NCBI GenBank assembly: GCA_963924555.1
Contig: OZ004584.1
Location: 7,501,001-7,565,000 of the forward strand
Origin: Crambe crambe
Taxonomy: Eukaryota > Porifera > Demospongiae > Poecilosclerida > Crambeidae
Reading direction: 5' to 3'
DNA length: 64,000 nucleotides
The notes beneath the pieces are model-generated. The model searched no databases and was not told where the DNA came from. It worked only from the letters and a program-made list of their open reading frames with translations. Positions 11,212 through 23,335 of the stretch are shown in pieces. Numbering within the stretch: the stretch's first letter is position 1; every line of letters starts with the position of its first letter. The position numbers and the translations under genes are program-made.

Positions 11212-12537
11212 ATGAGCTCTGAATTTGATGAGATTATCTCCACCTATGATTCGGTGATTTGCACAGTGACAAAGAAGAGTCATTCTGCCACTAATGAGCA
11301 TGATACATCCTTCAACATTCCTGAATATTCTGAAATAAACCAAGAGAGTCCTTCACGTGTGAATACTTTTGAAAATCAAGCGTACTCCATTGCTACACCA
11401 AACACACATGCTGAGTTAACTGCCCCACACAAAGAGAAGTCAAAGAAAGACCAGTGTGAAAGGAAATTAGTATGGATTGTGATCAGTGCTAATATCTTGC
11501 TACTTCTCGCAGTGGGTGCACTTGCTGTGGCCGCACTTATTCAATTTACTCAACTGGAGAATGAGACTCAAAATAAATTTAATAAGTTAGCTGGTCTACA
11601 CTCAAGTTTTCCTGCCATTTCTTGTGCTGCTATTCTCCAGTTTGCTCCCTCATCCCCATCAGGTCACTACTGGATCAGGTCCTCCAATGGCTCTGCTGTG
11701 TATGTGTACTGTGACATGACCAGGTCGTGTGGTGGAGTTACTGGAGGGTGGATGAGAGTGGCTAGTCTGGACATGAGAAACAGCAGTAGCCAGTGTCCCA
11801 GTGGTCTCAGGCAGGGGGATAGTTGCAATCCTGAACCAACATGTGAAATTGGTACAAACTCTCTAAGTGGAAATTGTTCTTCAAATAGTTACACTTCACA
11901 TGGTCTTAACTATTCCCATGTATGTGGGATGATCAGAGCCTATCAGTTTGGGTCACCTGATTCATTTGGTCATGATGGAAGACAGATGCCTCTCAATATA
12001 AGCTCCAACTACGTTGATGGTGTGAGTCTGACTCATGGAGTGCCTCACTCAAGGAAGCACATTTGGACCTTTGCAGCAGGTCTTTCAGGTAGATCTATTT
12101 TATACTGTATAAGAGTTAAGTATCAGAGGAAATATTCATGTGTAATTTTCATGGATTGATGCCATTGAAGCATGAACAATACAAAATCCACAAAATTTAA
12201 TAATTATTATTTTCCCTCACTAATCATGTGGAGTATTAATTTAATATCTAATTCCATAGGGATGGAGAACTGTAGCTTTAATCAACCTCAGTTTGTCAAA
12301 AGCAGTCATTTATTCTGTGGTGGAAGAAATCTTACAAAAGACTGTTATGAGGAATCTCCTCTATGGGATGGGGAGGACTGTGGGTCCAATGGGGATTGCA
12401 CTCTCAATGATCCTCCATGGTTCTACAGACGACTACCAGAACTCACCTCTGATGACATAGAGATGAGAGTGTGTTGTGACCAACCTCACGAAGATGAAGA
12501 CATCGGAATTCAAGCATTTGAAATTTACATCCAGTGA
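11212..12537 (+). CDS. Receptor E: type II membrane protein with short stalk, two exons
   Basis: Exon 1 is 11212-12088 (donor TTTCAG/GTAGAT) and exon 2 is 12260-12537 (acceptor TTCCATAG), phase 1, about 384 residues, the shortest intact member. The class 3 tail (MSSEFDEIIS) has STYDSV at Y12, which fits the strict ITIM consensus S-x-Y-x-x-V, and PEYSEI at Y39. The membrane helix is about 87-110. The stalk is only about 25 residues (FTQLENETQNKFNKLAGL) before [19 protein letters not shown], the head start also used by F, R and S. The head continues [18 protein letters not shown]. Its exon 1 end, intron and exon 2 are nearly identical to those of receptor J. If the first donor fails, reading runs into the intron and ends within about 25 residues. 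Confidence 0.85.
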
Positions 12538-13696
12538 AAATTGGCAATGATCCATGCATGCAACATACACTATTAGCTACATAAAGTGTTTATAGACATT
12601 GGTGCTGTATTATAGCAACACATACACAGTTTTAATTATACTTTCGATATCTTCTAGCATGTGAAATAATTATTATTCCCCACTAGGCCATAGAGTGTCA
12701 TATAAATTACTAACAGTAGCTACATGTGCTATTTGCTTTTGTAGAAATACTTCTTGTATCATGTAAATGGATGAAAATTATTTATTATGAAACAGTGAAA
12801 TTAACTACATGAATTCTTTCAACACGAGAAATGAAAGCAAATTACATTGGATTTTAGACCTCATGCAAAATACAGTGAAAAACCTGTTTACTCCAGGGCC
12901 AAAATAGCTGAAATCAAGACATGTTATAGAGTGGCCTTATTACAGGATGGTCTGATTAAAGGTAGCTTGAGACAGATGCTGTTGGGACATGGCAAAGTGA
13001 TGGGGTAAGTAAGTCCCACCACACTTAGCCTAGCGACTTTTCCGTATAATCTCATAATAATTATGTTCTAATGCAGTTTCTGTTCATGACGACCCCGAGT
13101 ATGCGTGTTCCCCTCCCCCCCCAATGTTTGCATTTACCAGCATTTACCAGTAGAAAGTGGCCTCAGTATAAGGAGGCCTTACATCCAATGGAGCCACAAA
13201 CCCACAGCACAGCTATGTGTAAGGGCTCATCAGTTGAGCAAATGTAGGATAACAAATAGCTTGGCTCCACCTTCTGCTTCCTGGTGTATTGACCAGTAGT
13301 AGAGGAAATCACAAGTTATTAATTTTAGCAATAATTGAAACTTGTTACAGAAGTTACGTGATCATTGGAGGAAATTGTACGGTATATAGTTATACAGAGT
13401 TACAGCAACCATTAAGTAAAGAGTAACATATTGTTTACGTGATTCAATAATACCCATCCACATACACATAGACCACCTAGTGTCTATACATGTGCATTGC
13501 ATAACCCATTCATGATCTCTTTACTTCAACCTCATTTAGTCTAATGACCATGACATTGGCAGTAACTAAAATCTCTAGATTGCAGGTCTATAAGTAATCA
13601 CTGCAGGTGGTTTTGATGAGATTGTAACCAGATTTTTATTTCTACTTAGACCATTTGCGTCTACTCTCAGACTGGCTTGAGTGGTCACACGAAATA
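12538..13696. other. Intergenic between receptors E and F
   Basis: No gene seen. It holds a piece of a dispersed repeat beginning TACAGTGAAAAACCTGTTTA (about 12880). About 200 bases before F are homologous to those before E (TAATGACC, CACTGCAGGTGG, CTACTCTCAGACT). Confidence 0.5.
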
Positions 13697-14953
13697 ATGA
13701 GCTCTGAGTTTGATGAGAGTATCTCCACCTATGATTCGGTGATTTGCACAGTGACCAAGAAGAGTCATTCTGCCACTAATGAGTATGATACATCCTTCAA
13801 CATTCCTGAATATTCTGAAATAAACCAAGAGACTCCTTCACGTGTGGATACTTTTGAAAATCCAGCATACTCCATTGCTACACCGGCAAACACACATGCT
13901 GAGTTAACTGCCTCACACAAGGAGAAGAAGTCAAAGAAAGACCAGTGTGGAAGAAACTTAGTATGGATCATGATAAGCGTTATTATCCTGCTACTCCTTG
14001 CAGTGGGTGCAGTTGCTGTGGCCGCACTTATTCAAGTTTCAAAATTAAATTCTGAAATAGTTTTGTGTTCAAGTAATGTTTCAGTATTTGAAAGTAAAAC
14101 TAAAGTACTATTCCAGAATTTTACTCAACTGGAGAATGAGACTCAAAATAAATTTAATAAGTTAGCTGGTCTACACTCAAGTTTTCCTGCCATTTCTTGT
14201 GCTGCTATTCTCCAGTTTGCTCCCTTTTCTCCATCAGGTCACTACTGGATCAAGTCCTCCAATGGTTCTGCTGTGTGTGTGTACTGTGACATGACCAGGT
14301 CGTGTGGTAACATCACTGGAGGGTGGATGAGAGTGGCTAGTCTGGACATGAGAGACAACAGTAGCCAGTGTCCCAGTGGTCTCAGGCAGGGGGATAGTTG
14401 CAATCCTGAACGAACATGCGAAATTGGTACAAATTCTCCAACTGGAAAATGTTCTTCAAATAGTTACACTTCACATGGTCTTCACTATTCCCATGTATGT
14501 GGGATGATCAGAGCCTATCAAGTTAGGTCACCCGATGCATTTGCTCATCATGGAAGACAGGTGCCTCTCAATATAAGTTCCAACTACGTTGATGGTGTGA
14601 GTCTGACTCATGGAGTGCCTCACTCAAGGAAGCACATTTGGACATTTGCTGCTGGTGGTCTAAGAGGTCCACGAAATTGTGACTTCAATCGACCTTCGTT
14701 TGTAGAAAACAATAAGTTATTTTGTGGTGGCAGATTCGAAAATGGTGAGAGATTCAGATGCTATGTGGAATCTCCTCTATGGGATGGGAAGAACTGTGGG
14801 CCCTATGCAGGTTGTACTCGCAATGATCCTCCATGGTTCTACACACGACTTCCAGAACTCACCTCTGACGACATAGAGATGAGAGTGTGTTGTGACCAAC
14901 CTCACGATGATGAAGACATCGCAATTCAAGCATTTGAAATTTACATCCAGTGA
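13697..14953 (+). CDS. Receptor F: type II membrane protein, intronless head
   Basis: A single open frame from the ATG of MSSEFDES to 14953 gives about 418 residues. The in-frame TTG at 13655 lies in the leader and is not a credible start. The class 3 tail carries STYDSV (an ITIM fit) and PEYSEI. The membrane helix is near residues 93-117. The stalk is longer than in E (LNSEIVLCSSNVSVFESKTK). The head has [20 protein letters not shown], and the reading continues without interruption through WTFAAGGLRGPRNCDFN into the final block, exactly where B, D, E, J, R and S have an intron. It therefore lacks that intron, like the W-class genes. F and E share tail and upstream DNA and probably arose by tandem duplication. 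Confidence 0.87.
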   Translation: MSSEFDESISTYDSVICTVTKKSHSATNEYDTSFNIPEYSEINQETPSRVDTFENPAYSIATPANTHAELTASHKEKKSKKDQCGRNLVWIMISVIILLLLAVGAVAVAALIQVSKLNSEIVLCSSNVSVFESKTKVLFQNFTQLENETQNKFNKLAGLHSSFPAISCAAILQFAPFSPSGHYWIKSSNGSAVCVYCDMTRSCGNITGGWMRVASLDMRDNSSQCPSGLRQGDSCNPERTCEIGTNSPTGKCSSNSYTSHGLHYSHVCGMIRAYQVRSPDAFAHHGRQVPLNISSNYVDGVSLTHGVPHSRKHIWTFAAGGLRGPRNCDFNRPSFVENNKLFCGGRFENGERFRCYVESPLWDGKNCGPYAGCTRNDPPWFYTRLPELTSDDIEMRVCCDQPHDDEDIAIQAFEIYIQ

Positions 14954-16805
14954 AAAATATGAACAAGAGAGTGACAATCACACTAACTTCATTCACATTA
15001 GCTTCACACAAACACACCTTTTATTTCCTCTAGAGTATATACTAACTGCCTTTATAAGCATTCTAGAGCTTTATTTTTTCAATAGTACATAATATCATAA
15101 AAGAGCCGATTTTCTAGAAAACACTAATAACCCAATGAGGGTGGGACACCATTTTCAACAGTATAGCTATTAGGGAAATGGCGTGCAAAGCTTTAACAAA
15201 ATTAATGATGCCACTGTATCCCACTGGGATGATCTCGCAGCTGAGGGTCTGCTACATAAATGTGTAGTTGTTGCCACAGAACCAGAAGAACATATGAAAT
15301 AATATATATATAGCCTCCCTCATTTGACTTCCTAGTGGCTCACTCTGCTCACTAATTACTGCAATGGTATCACAGAGAAAATTAATTTGTCCAAAAAAAT
15401 TATGAGCAATGATTCAAGATATTGTAATAATGTGGCCACAGGTGCGTCAGTTGATTAACATGACCGTGCCAGTTTGTTATTCTTTCAGGTAACAATAATT
15501 CAAAATTTGAAATTCACTCTAATAGTTACATGATCATTAGAGGAAATCATACATCTACTACAACTTGTAATTTCCTCTAAACATACATAATACTATCACA
15601 TACACCTATGATCATATCACTAGGGTATGTTCATGTAACATATTCAAATTGGCGAGCGAAGCAGTTGGTGAAAGTCTTTTTGTACTTCAACTTCAAATAT
15701 TGCTGTCAGGATGAAGTGATGGTGGCAGCTGCATATACAGGAGACTGTATAATGCTCAAGTGCCTACAATCCACTTAGATAAGCCTAGCACCTCTATGAC
15801 AAAATGCTGTAGAAAGCAATAAGTTCAAATATGGAATGGGATATGATTTACATCCACTTTTTTATAGGGTTGCACCAACACACAATATCGACTGCCAGCA
15901 GATAACAAAATAATTCGAACTAAACCGAATCAATTGAACCACAAAATTAATTGTTAAATTGACAAGATCTTGTAGGGGAGCAATTGTGTATTATGCACTA
16001 ATGACCTATCCAACTGGTGTCATAACTGTACCGTAACATGGCAGCTGTTTTGCATTCTGCAAGTTGTCTGTAAGACAATAGCTATAATGCAACACTAGAA
16101 AACTGAAGAAGTAATCAACTTATTAATTGTAGTCTAGGAGAAAAATTAATTGCGAATTCAGCATACTCAATATGTACTGTTGAGTTACATGTGGCCACAG
16201 GTGCTGTTGAATTATCATACATGTGGCTGTTGAGTTACGTACATGTGGCCACAATGTGACTACCCATGCAATGATATTGGTGAAAAGTAATGGTGATATT
16301 TTAGTGGTAATGGAGCACTGAAATTCTGCTAAAAAGTCCCAATAGTTGTAAGTCTCTAAGTATCTTCCTTATATCAGCTAGATTACTGTAGATTATTGTT
16401 CTATCCATGGATAAAATGCTGAGCCAATGATGGAGACTGAGGATTGCTTATAACTTTGCAGTAAACGCAAGCAACAATTATTTCCATTGGTTTTCTGAAA
16501 CTAAATGAAAGAGAGTATGAATGGCTTGTTATTGCTTAGCACAATAAAATTAATTGAATAGTGCCTTACATCTCTTCTACATCCTGTAAGTCACATGTAC
16601 TGCATGTACTACTACATGTAGTATGCATGTATAGAGTTAGCTAGTTTAATGGTCTAATGTAACCAGTGAAGTTTATGAAACTGAAAGTAGATAGCAGGAA
16701 ATGCTTCTGTTTGAATAACCTCCTATGTAGATATTTTAGTGATCTAACCTACACATAGAGGTTGATATAGTCACATGCAGTGACTACACTCGCAAGCACA
16801 AAGAA
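14954..16805. other. Intergenic; paralogous copy at 29.56-29.64 and 34.54-35.8 kb
   Basis: No gene seen. From 14954 to about 16100 it is closely repeated downstream of receptor J, where the copy is split at the position equivalent to 15036 by a 4.9 kb insertion. From about 16250 to 16805 it is closely repeated at 49.29-49.85 kb before receptor S. Confidence 0.6.
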
Positions 16806-17294
16806 ACGAGTTCTAAGTTTGCTGACAACACTGCCACTTACTCTGAGGTGGATGCGACTAAGAAGAAGACTCGTCTTGCTGCTAAGAAAGATAAACAACC
16901 TGAAATACTCTCCGATATTCTCATATATTCCGAGATCAATCAAGTGAGTGAGACATCTGCTCCAAGGAATGCTGATACTGCATTTGATAATCAAGTGTAT
17001 TCCATGGACACATCAGACAACACATACTCAAAGTTAAACACTACAGTTGAACAGTCTCATCAGGCAAATCCAGCAACTCCTCATGACAATGTGTTTGGGA
17101 CTAAGACTGCCCCAAGCGAAGAGAAGTCAAAGAAAGACCAGTGTGAAAGGAACTTAGTCTGGATTGTAATCAGTGTTATTATCCTGCTACTCCTTGCAAT
17201 GGGTGCAGTTGCTGTGGCCGTACTTGTCCAAGTTTCAATATTGAATATGGAAATGGGTTCCATTGTACGGAATGGGTTCCATTGTACGGAATGA
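16806..17294 (+). pseudogene. Receptor G: start codon lost, truncated after the membrane helix
   Basis: The sequence follows the class 1 tail codon for codon, but the start is ACG (16806-16808) where the near-identical locus at 49849 has ATG. The tail (TYSEV, IYSEI, TYSKL) and membrane helix are intact. After EMGSI the frame runs into a duplicated GAATGGGTTCCATTGTACG and stops. No stalk or head follows. Confidence 0.85.
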
Positions 17295-18029
17295 AAGCCA
17301 AGAATCTCTAAAGAATGTAAAAATCAACCACTTTGCTCGGTACTAAATCACTATGGATTTTCAAAAAATGATGTACGTAAACCATAGAACTAATTGTAGC
17401 ACTTCGAAAGAGATTAACAAAGGATTATCCTTCACAAAACAACTGACAAGTTACAAAGGAGAGAGATTATCCTTCACAAAACAACTGACAAGTTACAAAG
17501 GAGAGACTGGGTACAGTAAATTGCAAGTTGATTGTCCAAATGTAAATGCAATTTTGATTGTGATAAAAACATCTATTTTGAGGAAAAGCCACACATCTAT
17601 TCAGGAACAGCCTCAAGTTTATAATTGTCTTTAGATTTTGCATCTTGTATTCCCTGCAACAGACAATTACAAAACCACAGACATATCAATTAACCACAAA
17701 CTAGTTATCAATTAACTTAAAGTTTTGATTATAAAATATTTTCTCTGGTTAGTCTATTGTTATTTTCAGCACTTAATAGCAAGAATTGTAGCAGAATCAA
17801 AATGACGAGTTGCACGAAAACATCGCTTCAGCAGTTCTGGGCCCTGTATTAGAATGGGGGGGACAAAGCAGTACAATTATGCATTTCAAATTATAGAGAG
17901 CCCATACGTGTACAGATGCAGATGCAGGTTTAAAAGCTATTCTGTGTATACATACACCTTAATTCTATTTCAGTTACGATTATTAGTTTGTGCACCCACT
18001 TGTGATCCTTATGATTCATAGTTATATTT
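17295..18029. other. Gap between receptor G and the TERT 3' end
   Basis: No gene recognised. A 44-base direct duplication (TTATCCTTCACAAAACAACT and following) lies at about 17417-17509. Part of this stretch may be TERT 3' UTR on the minus strand. Confidence 0.4.
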
Positions 18030-18054
18030 TCAATTATTATACAACTTTACTGTA

Positions 18055-18103
<49 letters not shown>

Positions 18104-21100
18104 TTATGATTGATTCACACACCAAGGTGTTTGAAATGGTGTCCAGTTTGCAGCAGAAAAGCTGAATGAGGAAGGAGAGACGCTTAGGTTGATGATGACT
18201 CAATAAAGTTTTGAAAGCATGGCATCCAAGCCACACACATAGAGAGTGAGCCAAGTGGAAAGATGATGTTACACCACCACTCCCCTACACAGAATGCAGT
18301 TAATTAATAGGGAAATGCAAGCATTGTGGCCCATGGGGCGAACGTGCATGGTTGGTTCGTCATCATGAATAAAGAATACACATAAAAGATAATGCATACT
18401 GTAGAAAAAAATCCCTCAGCCGACTCGCTAGTGTGCAGTGAGCAAACCAATTGTAGCCGAAACAAAAGTTCATTGTTTCATAAGAGAGTAATATAGACTG
18501 AGCATAATAACCATAACACATCAGCAGGAAAGCTTTCATGTCAGTCATTGTCCTACAGACAGTAGAAGAGTACTATAGCTCTAGTATATCAGCAGATTTC
18601 TTTGTCATTACAATTGAATAACAGAAAAACTACCCAATGAATCTCTCATTATAAATAATAACATTTTAGGGATCGAGGGGTTCGTCTCCATTATAACTTG
18701 GAACTATCTCTCTTATCTCTGTCTCTCTCTTACCTCTGACGTACATCGCTTTCTTGCAAGAGTCCAATAGTAATTGAAGCATTGAACAGCCACCCCTACA
18801 ATACATGACAAGTGATTGCATCAATCACACTATAAGTATAATTTTGTAGAGTCTTGTGCTGTCATATTTAATTTTAGTGTTTGTCACTAGTCAATTATTA
18901 GAAGCTATATTTAGCATTTTCATTCATTTTCACCTAAAGATGGGTGCTTGAATATAATAATTGACTAGTGAAATTGTCCCAAACTTCTTTAATGTGGACT
19001 ATACAGAGGTCAATGGTAAAGTGTGTATATATAGTGACCACCTCTGGGCTACCAAAAGGTGGTCTCTTAAACAGAGGTCAAAATCAATGGTACAAGCACT
19101 ATTGGGGTCTTTAAAGAGAGGTGGTCTCTGAATAGGGTGGTCTCTAAATACAGGTTTTTCACTATAGTGTAGAAGCACTTAATATTCAACCCTTAAAGAG
19201 CATACACACCCTTGGATACATCAAGCCTCATAAAGTAAAACAATAATTTCAATCTCTTCTCACTAAAAAATTGAAGAATTAGCCATCGTTCCAGCTTCAT
19301 AGGTTTGTAGCCATTTTTCCTGCTCCACTGAGGTAACGTGGTGATATATGCGAGGTACTTCACCCCAGCCAGGAGCAATCCCTGGTACACGTTGATTTGT
19401 ATCGATTTCTCAGACACAAGGTCGCTGTCCAACAGAACTGGGAGACAGCGAAGTTGGAGAGATCTGCATGGATGTGAATATGATGATAAAGGTAGCTAGA
19501 ACATCAACAAGGCCAAGAATTAACAATTCACTACTATGCTGACTGTTAATTTTCATGCCTAAATTTAGAAGAAAAAAATTGGAGCAAGAGATTAACAAAC
19601 TTGGCATGCAATAGTTGGAAAAGAATGCATTGTTTTTATTCTTTTATGGCAGCCTAATGTTATGATTCATGATCATGCCTTAATAGTACTTCACTTAATT
19701 AGCAAGTTTATATAGTGGGTTATGTACATGCTGTGTTTACATAATAATAGGCCATAAAAAGAATACAGAGCCTCTCAACTCTTGCATGCCAAGTTCGTTA
19801 CTCTCCTGCTCTGATTTTTTTCTTCTAAATTTAGGCATGAAAATCAAATACAGTAGCTACAATAACAACCCATAATCCCACTATATAAACTTGCTAATTA
19901 AGTGAAGTACTACTATTAAGGCATGAAGCAGTGCACATCATTATTACTACTAAAGATAGACATGATATCATTTTATGGTAATAAAGGGCTCCTGATATTA
20001 CTCATACTGATCCTCTCAGTTTGTCTTTTTATGGTGGACAAAAGAGAGCCTGCATGCTACATACTTTTGTATGAAGGAAGGAAAGTCGAGAAGGGGTGAA
20101 GAATGCCTCACAATAGTAACACTGTCTCGTATATCTGCAGTTTCCATAGAGATACATGTGACTGTATAGATACATCAGTGAGTGAGGTTTATTATAATAA
20201 TAATAATAACAGTCCCAAATAGACCACTGCGTATAACTCATTATTTCTATCCGTGGGACTGAAATAATTATAGTGTACAGGAGACATGCTTATCAGTACG
20301 TTGTGTACATCATTACACTCACTGGAATACCGTGAATAGTCCACACGTACGTCCATACTCTTCACATTGATAAGTAGTCCACACCATTCTATCCACAATA
20401 CTGTATAATATTTTAATCAGAGATTACAGAAGGTTTGCTACAGATGCTATTTTTCTCATCACCAAATAATCTTCCATCTCACAACTGAATTCTTAGTTAC
20501 TGGTATCAGAGATTGCGGAATGCTTGTTACAGATGCACTTTTACAACTAAACAAGGCCTACCACAAGCATTACTGTGTTTGTGTAAACTGTGGCTAAGAT
20601 CATGTCCATGATACTCTATGTCTTTTCCATTTGCTGTGGACACTTTGCAATCTCCTATATATATATATATATAACTTCTTTTAAGGTGGTAGAGTCTAAC
20701 AGATGCTTGTGTGATTCTGCCAGCAGTTGCAGGGAAGGATATGACCTGGGAAGATCTGTGGTTCAGTTCATGTGAACAGTGGTAGCTTATTAAATTTCCC
20801 TCTCCCACCATAGCCTTACTGTGGTTAATGAATTTTCAAAAAGTGGTTAGCCTCCCACTGGTGGATTTCCCTTGGTACTTGTTGGGAGTAGAGATGATTC
20901 TATGGGAATGGACCCTCCAGGAAGTTATGAATAACTACCTTCTCAGGGAGGGTTTCTACTTCTTCCCAATGTGCAGCTAGCAATTCTCCCAAAGAGCCAC
21001 AGCATAACACAACACTACAATAGCTAAAGTACCTTCTTCATCCAATAGAATTTCACCGTTGTCATGCACTTTGAAGTTCGCCTTGCCCTTATTTCTGTTG

Positions 21101-21556
21101 ACAGTGCAGTTATATGCTGGGATTCCATTGGTCAGTTTTAGGACGAAATCTCTAGCCAGTTCTTTTTCTCTCGTAATGAGAAGGAAATCATCCACAAAAC
21201 GCATCAAGAGCTGGAGAGGGAGGGAGGGAAAGAGGGAGAGAGGGAGGGAGGGAGAGAGAGGGGGAGGGAGGGAAGGAGGGAGAGAGGGAGAGAGGGAGAG
21301 AGAGGGGGAGGGAGGGGGAGAGAGGTATTAATGCATGCATGTACATGGAAAGGGAACCTAATAGGGTACGTGGGTATGGTACACTTGATAACCTCCACCT
21401 CTGTATACTGCATTATGTACACCATACTTCTGTATATCATATCCACTTCTGTACACAACTGCACAACCATACCTGTACCATGCACTTACACTCATTTTGG
21501 GGTTGATTTTGGGTAAACATTTACTCTCCATATCTGCATAGTAGAACCTATGTAGA

Positions 21557-21587
<31 letters not shown>

Positions 21588-23335
21588 TTAGCTCCCTATA
21601 GTCACAGCATCAGGAGCAGAGATGCATTTGCCTTACCCACACAACATTGAGGAGAGCTTTGAACCCTGAGGGATCCCTCGAATCTGTTGGTAATACTGCC
21701 CACCCACCTGTTATATTATAAACAATTCAAACAACAAAATAACACCACAAAACAGTAAACAATGGTTAATAACAATGTTTATTAAAAAAATAAACAAACC
21801 ATAAATAAATTACTCAGAAACCTCAGGATCGAATATTGACCACCTGGGTCTAGTCTGTTAGCCAATGAACAAATTGCATAATTTATTACATTACTTAGAA
21901 ATTAAAAAGTTGTGGAGAAATAATTAATTGACCACCTGGGTCTGATCTGTTAGCTAATGGGATGATTATTTCTTGGAAAGATTCTTACCTTGACTACATT
22001 GGCAAATAAGTGTTTTCGTAATAATTCACATACTTTCCTTCGAGCTATCACAGGGTAGTTGACCTAGTGAAAGTATAGGTGCTTACATATATAATTGATG
22101 ACCCTTTACCAACAGTATCTTTAATAATTGATGATCCTTACCCACATTTTTGAACTTTGCATGGCCTTTCAATCTTTACATACCTGATCCACAAATATGC
22201 AATTGTTGGAGATTTTGGAGCAGTCCATTGCAAATTTGAAGAAAGGTAAACACTGATCTGTAGAGGAATGTATTGATAAAACATGTTGATACGTAAGCAT
22301 CAAAGAAACTTACCAACAGAAGTTGCTGCTCTTGGGAAGGACCTTCGTATCTTCCTGCTACTTATGAACACTTGAGAGTAGCGCCTTATGATGTAGTGTT
22401 CCTAAGTGTCCAGTTTATGCCACACAGAGAAACACAATAGAAAATTGAAACTAGTTTCAAAGTACTACATTATGATAATACAATAGTCTCAAAACTAGGT
22501 GGATATTCCAGTTCTTAAACATTTCCAAACCTCCTTTGATGAAATCATCCCAGTCTTCATAGCGTATTAGCTATGTTATAGTGGCTGGAATACTTTTGCA
22601 CCTTATTTCAGCCCTAAGGGTACTATCATGGCCTGTCAGTGATACATAGTATGGTCAGCCTTGTTCCTAGGCCTTCCTCTCTCAGTAGTAGATAATCTCT
22701 TCTTCTTCTTCTTTTCTTCCTGAATTTTTTCATGAGAAACTATCTACTAGTACATGGCTGGAGGCACTGCTATGGCAGGTACGGCCATGGCTGTACCACC
22801 ATTCAGAGTTTTTTTTTTGTTTTGTGTGTGTATGTGTGTGTGTTAAATAATAATGACTTGGCTATAAGTCAGTACATGGGCATTGCCTAGATCATACCAG
22901 ATTGCAGGCTTTCTTATGGCCGTACCACTACAAATGAGCTGGCTCCAGCTCTGTAGTGAGAGAGGAATGCCAGGGAACGAGGCTATATGTATGAGAGTAT
23001 GAGTTACATGTTGAACAATTGATAAATAAAATGACTCTTGAGGTTTACTCGACACTATGAGCAATGAAGAACCTATACATTGCTTATACCTCTGCAGTAA
23101 CTGCAAATTATTGTTATAGTTGTACCTGTGTGAGGATATCATTGGTCAATATTTCCATCAGCACATCTGGTAAAATAGAATCATAGCAATTGCTGAGATC
23201 GAAATGGGCGAAATAAAAAGGTCTGATATTTTCGTCAGTGCCTATTTTTCGCTGCTCCAGTGTGAACTTTTTGAGCTTCTCGTGGACCTGGTGATAACCA
23301 TAACATGTGCTCCCTGATACAGCTGGATTCTGTCC
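18030..23335 (-). CDS. TERT: TERT 3' block: motifs A, B', C, D/E and C-terminal extension
   Basis: Reading down the minus strand, 23335-23126 gives [13 protein letters not shown] and motif [19 protein letters not shown]. 22401-22314 gives [12 protein letters not shown] (compare human TYCVRRYAVVQ). 22257-22184 ends CIFVDQ. 22063-21989 is [15 protein letters not shown]. 21683-21637 is motif B' ([15 protein letters not shown]). 21547-21490 is FYYADMESK. 21210-21033 is motif C and D ([31 protein letters not shown]). 20400-20323 is motif E ([20 protein letters not shown]). 19463-19264 is [15 protein letters not shown] and [14 protein letters not shown]. 18284-18030 is GSGGVTSS then [18 protein letters not shown]. 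Donors and acceptors are canonical. The acceptor tract of the motif C exon is a long GGGA/GAGA purine tract on the plus strand (about 21214-21326). Confidence 0.9.

Noticed and set aside
12089..12159. Alternative C-terminus [19 protein letters not shown] in E and J
   Set aside because: It is unspliced intron sequence after a good donor. It recurs in J and in altered form in R because the intron is duplicated. Regulated intron retention cannot be excluded, but nothing supports it.
17353..17634. A 93-codon plus-strand frame
   Set aside because: It consists largely of a 44-base direct duplication, has no recognisable domain, and lies in the TERT 3' flank.
21059..21331. Plus-strand frame opposite TERT motif C with an Arg/Glu/Gly-rich end
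   Set aside because: It is the reverse of the motif C exon and its purine-rich acceptor tract; the minus-strand TERT reading is clearly the real one.
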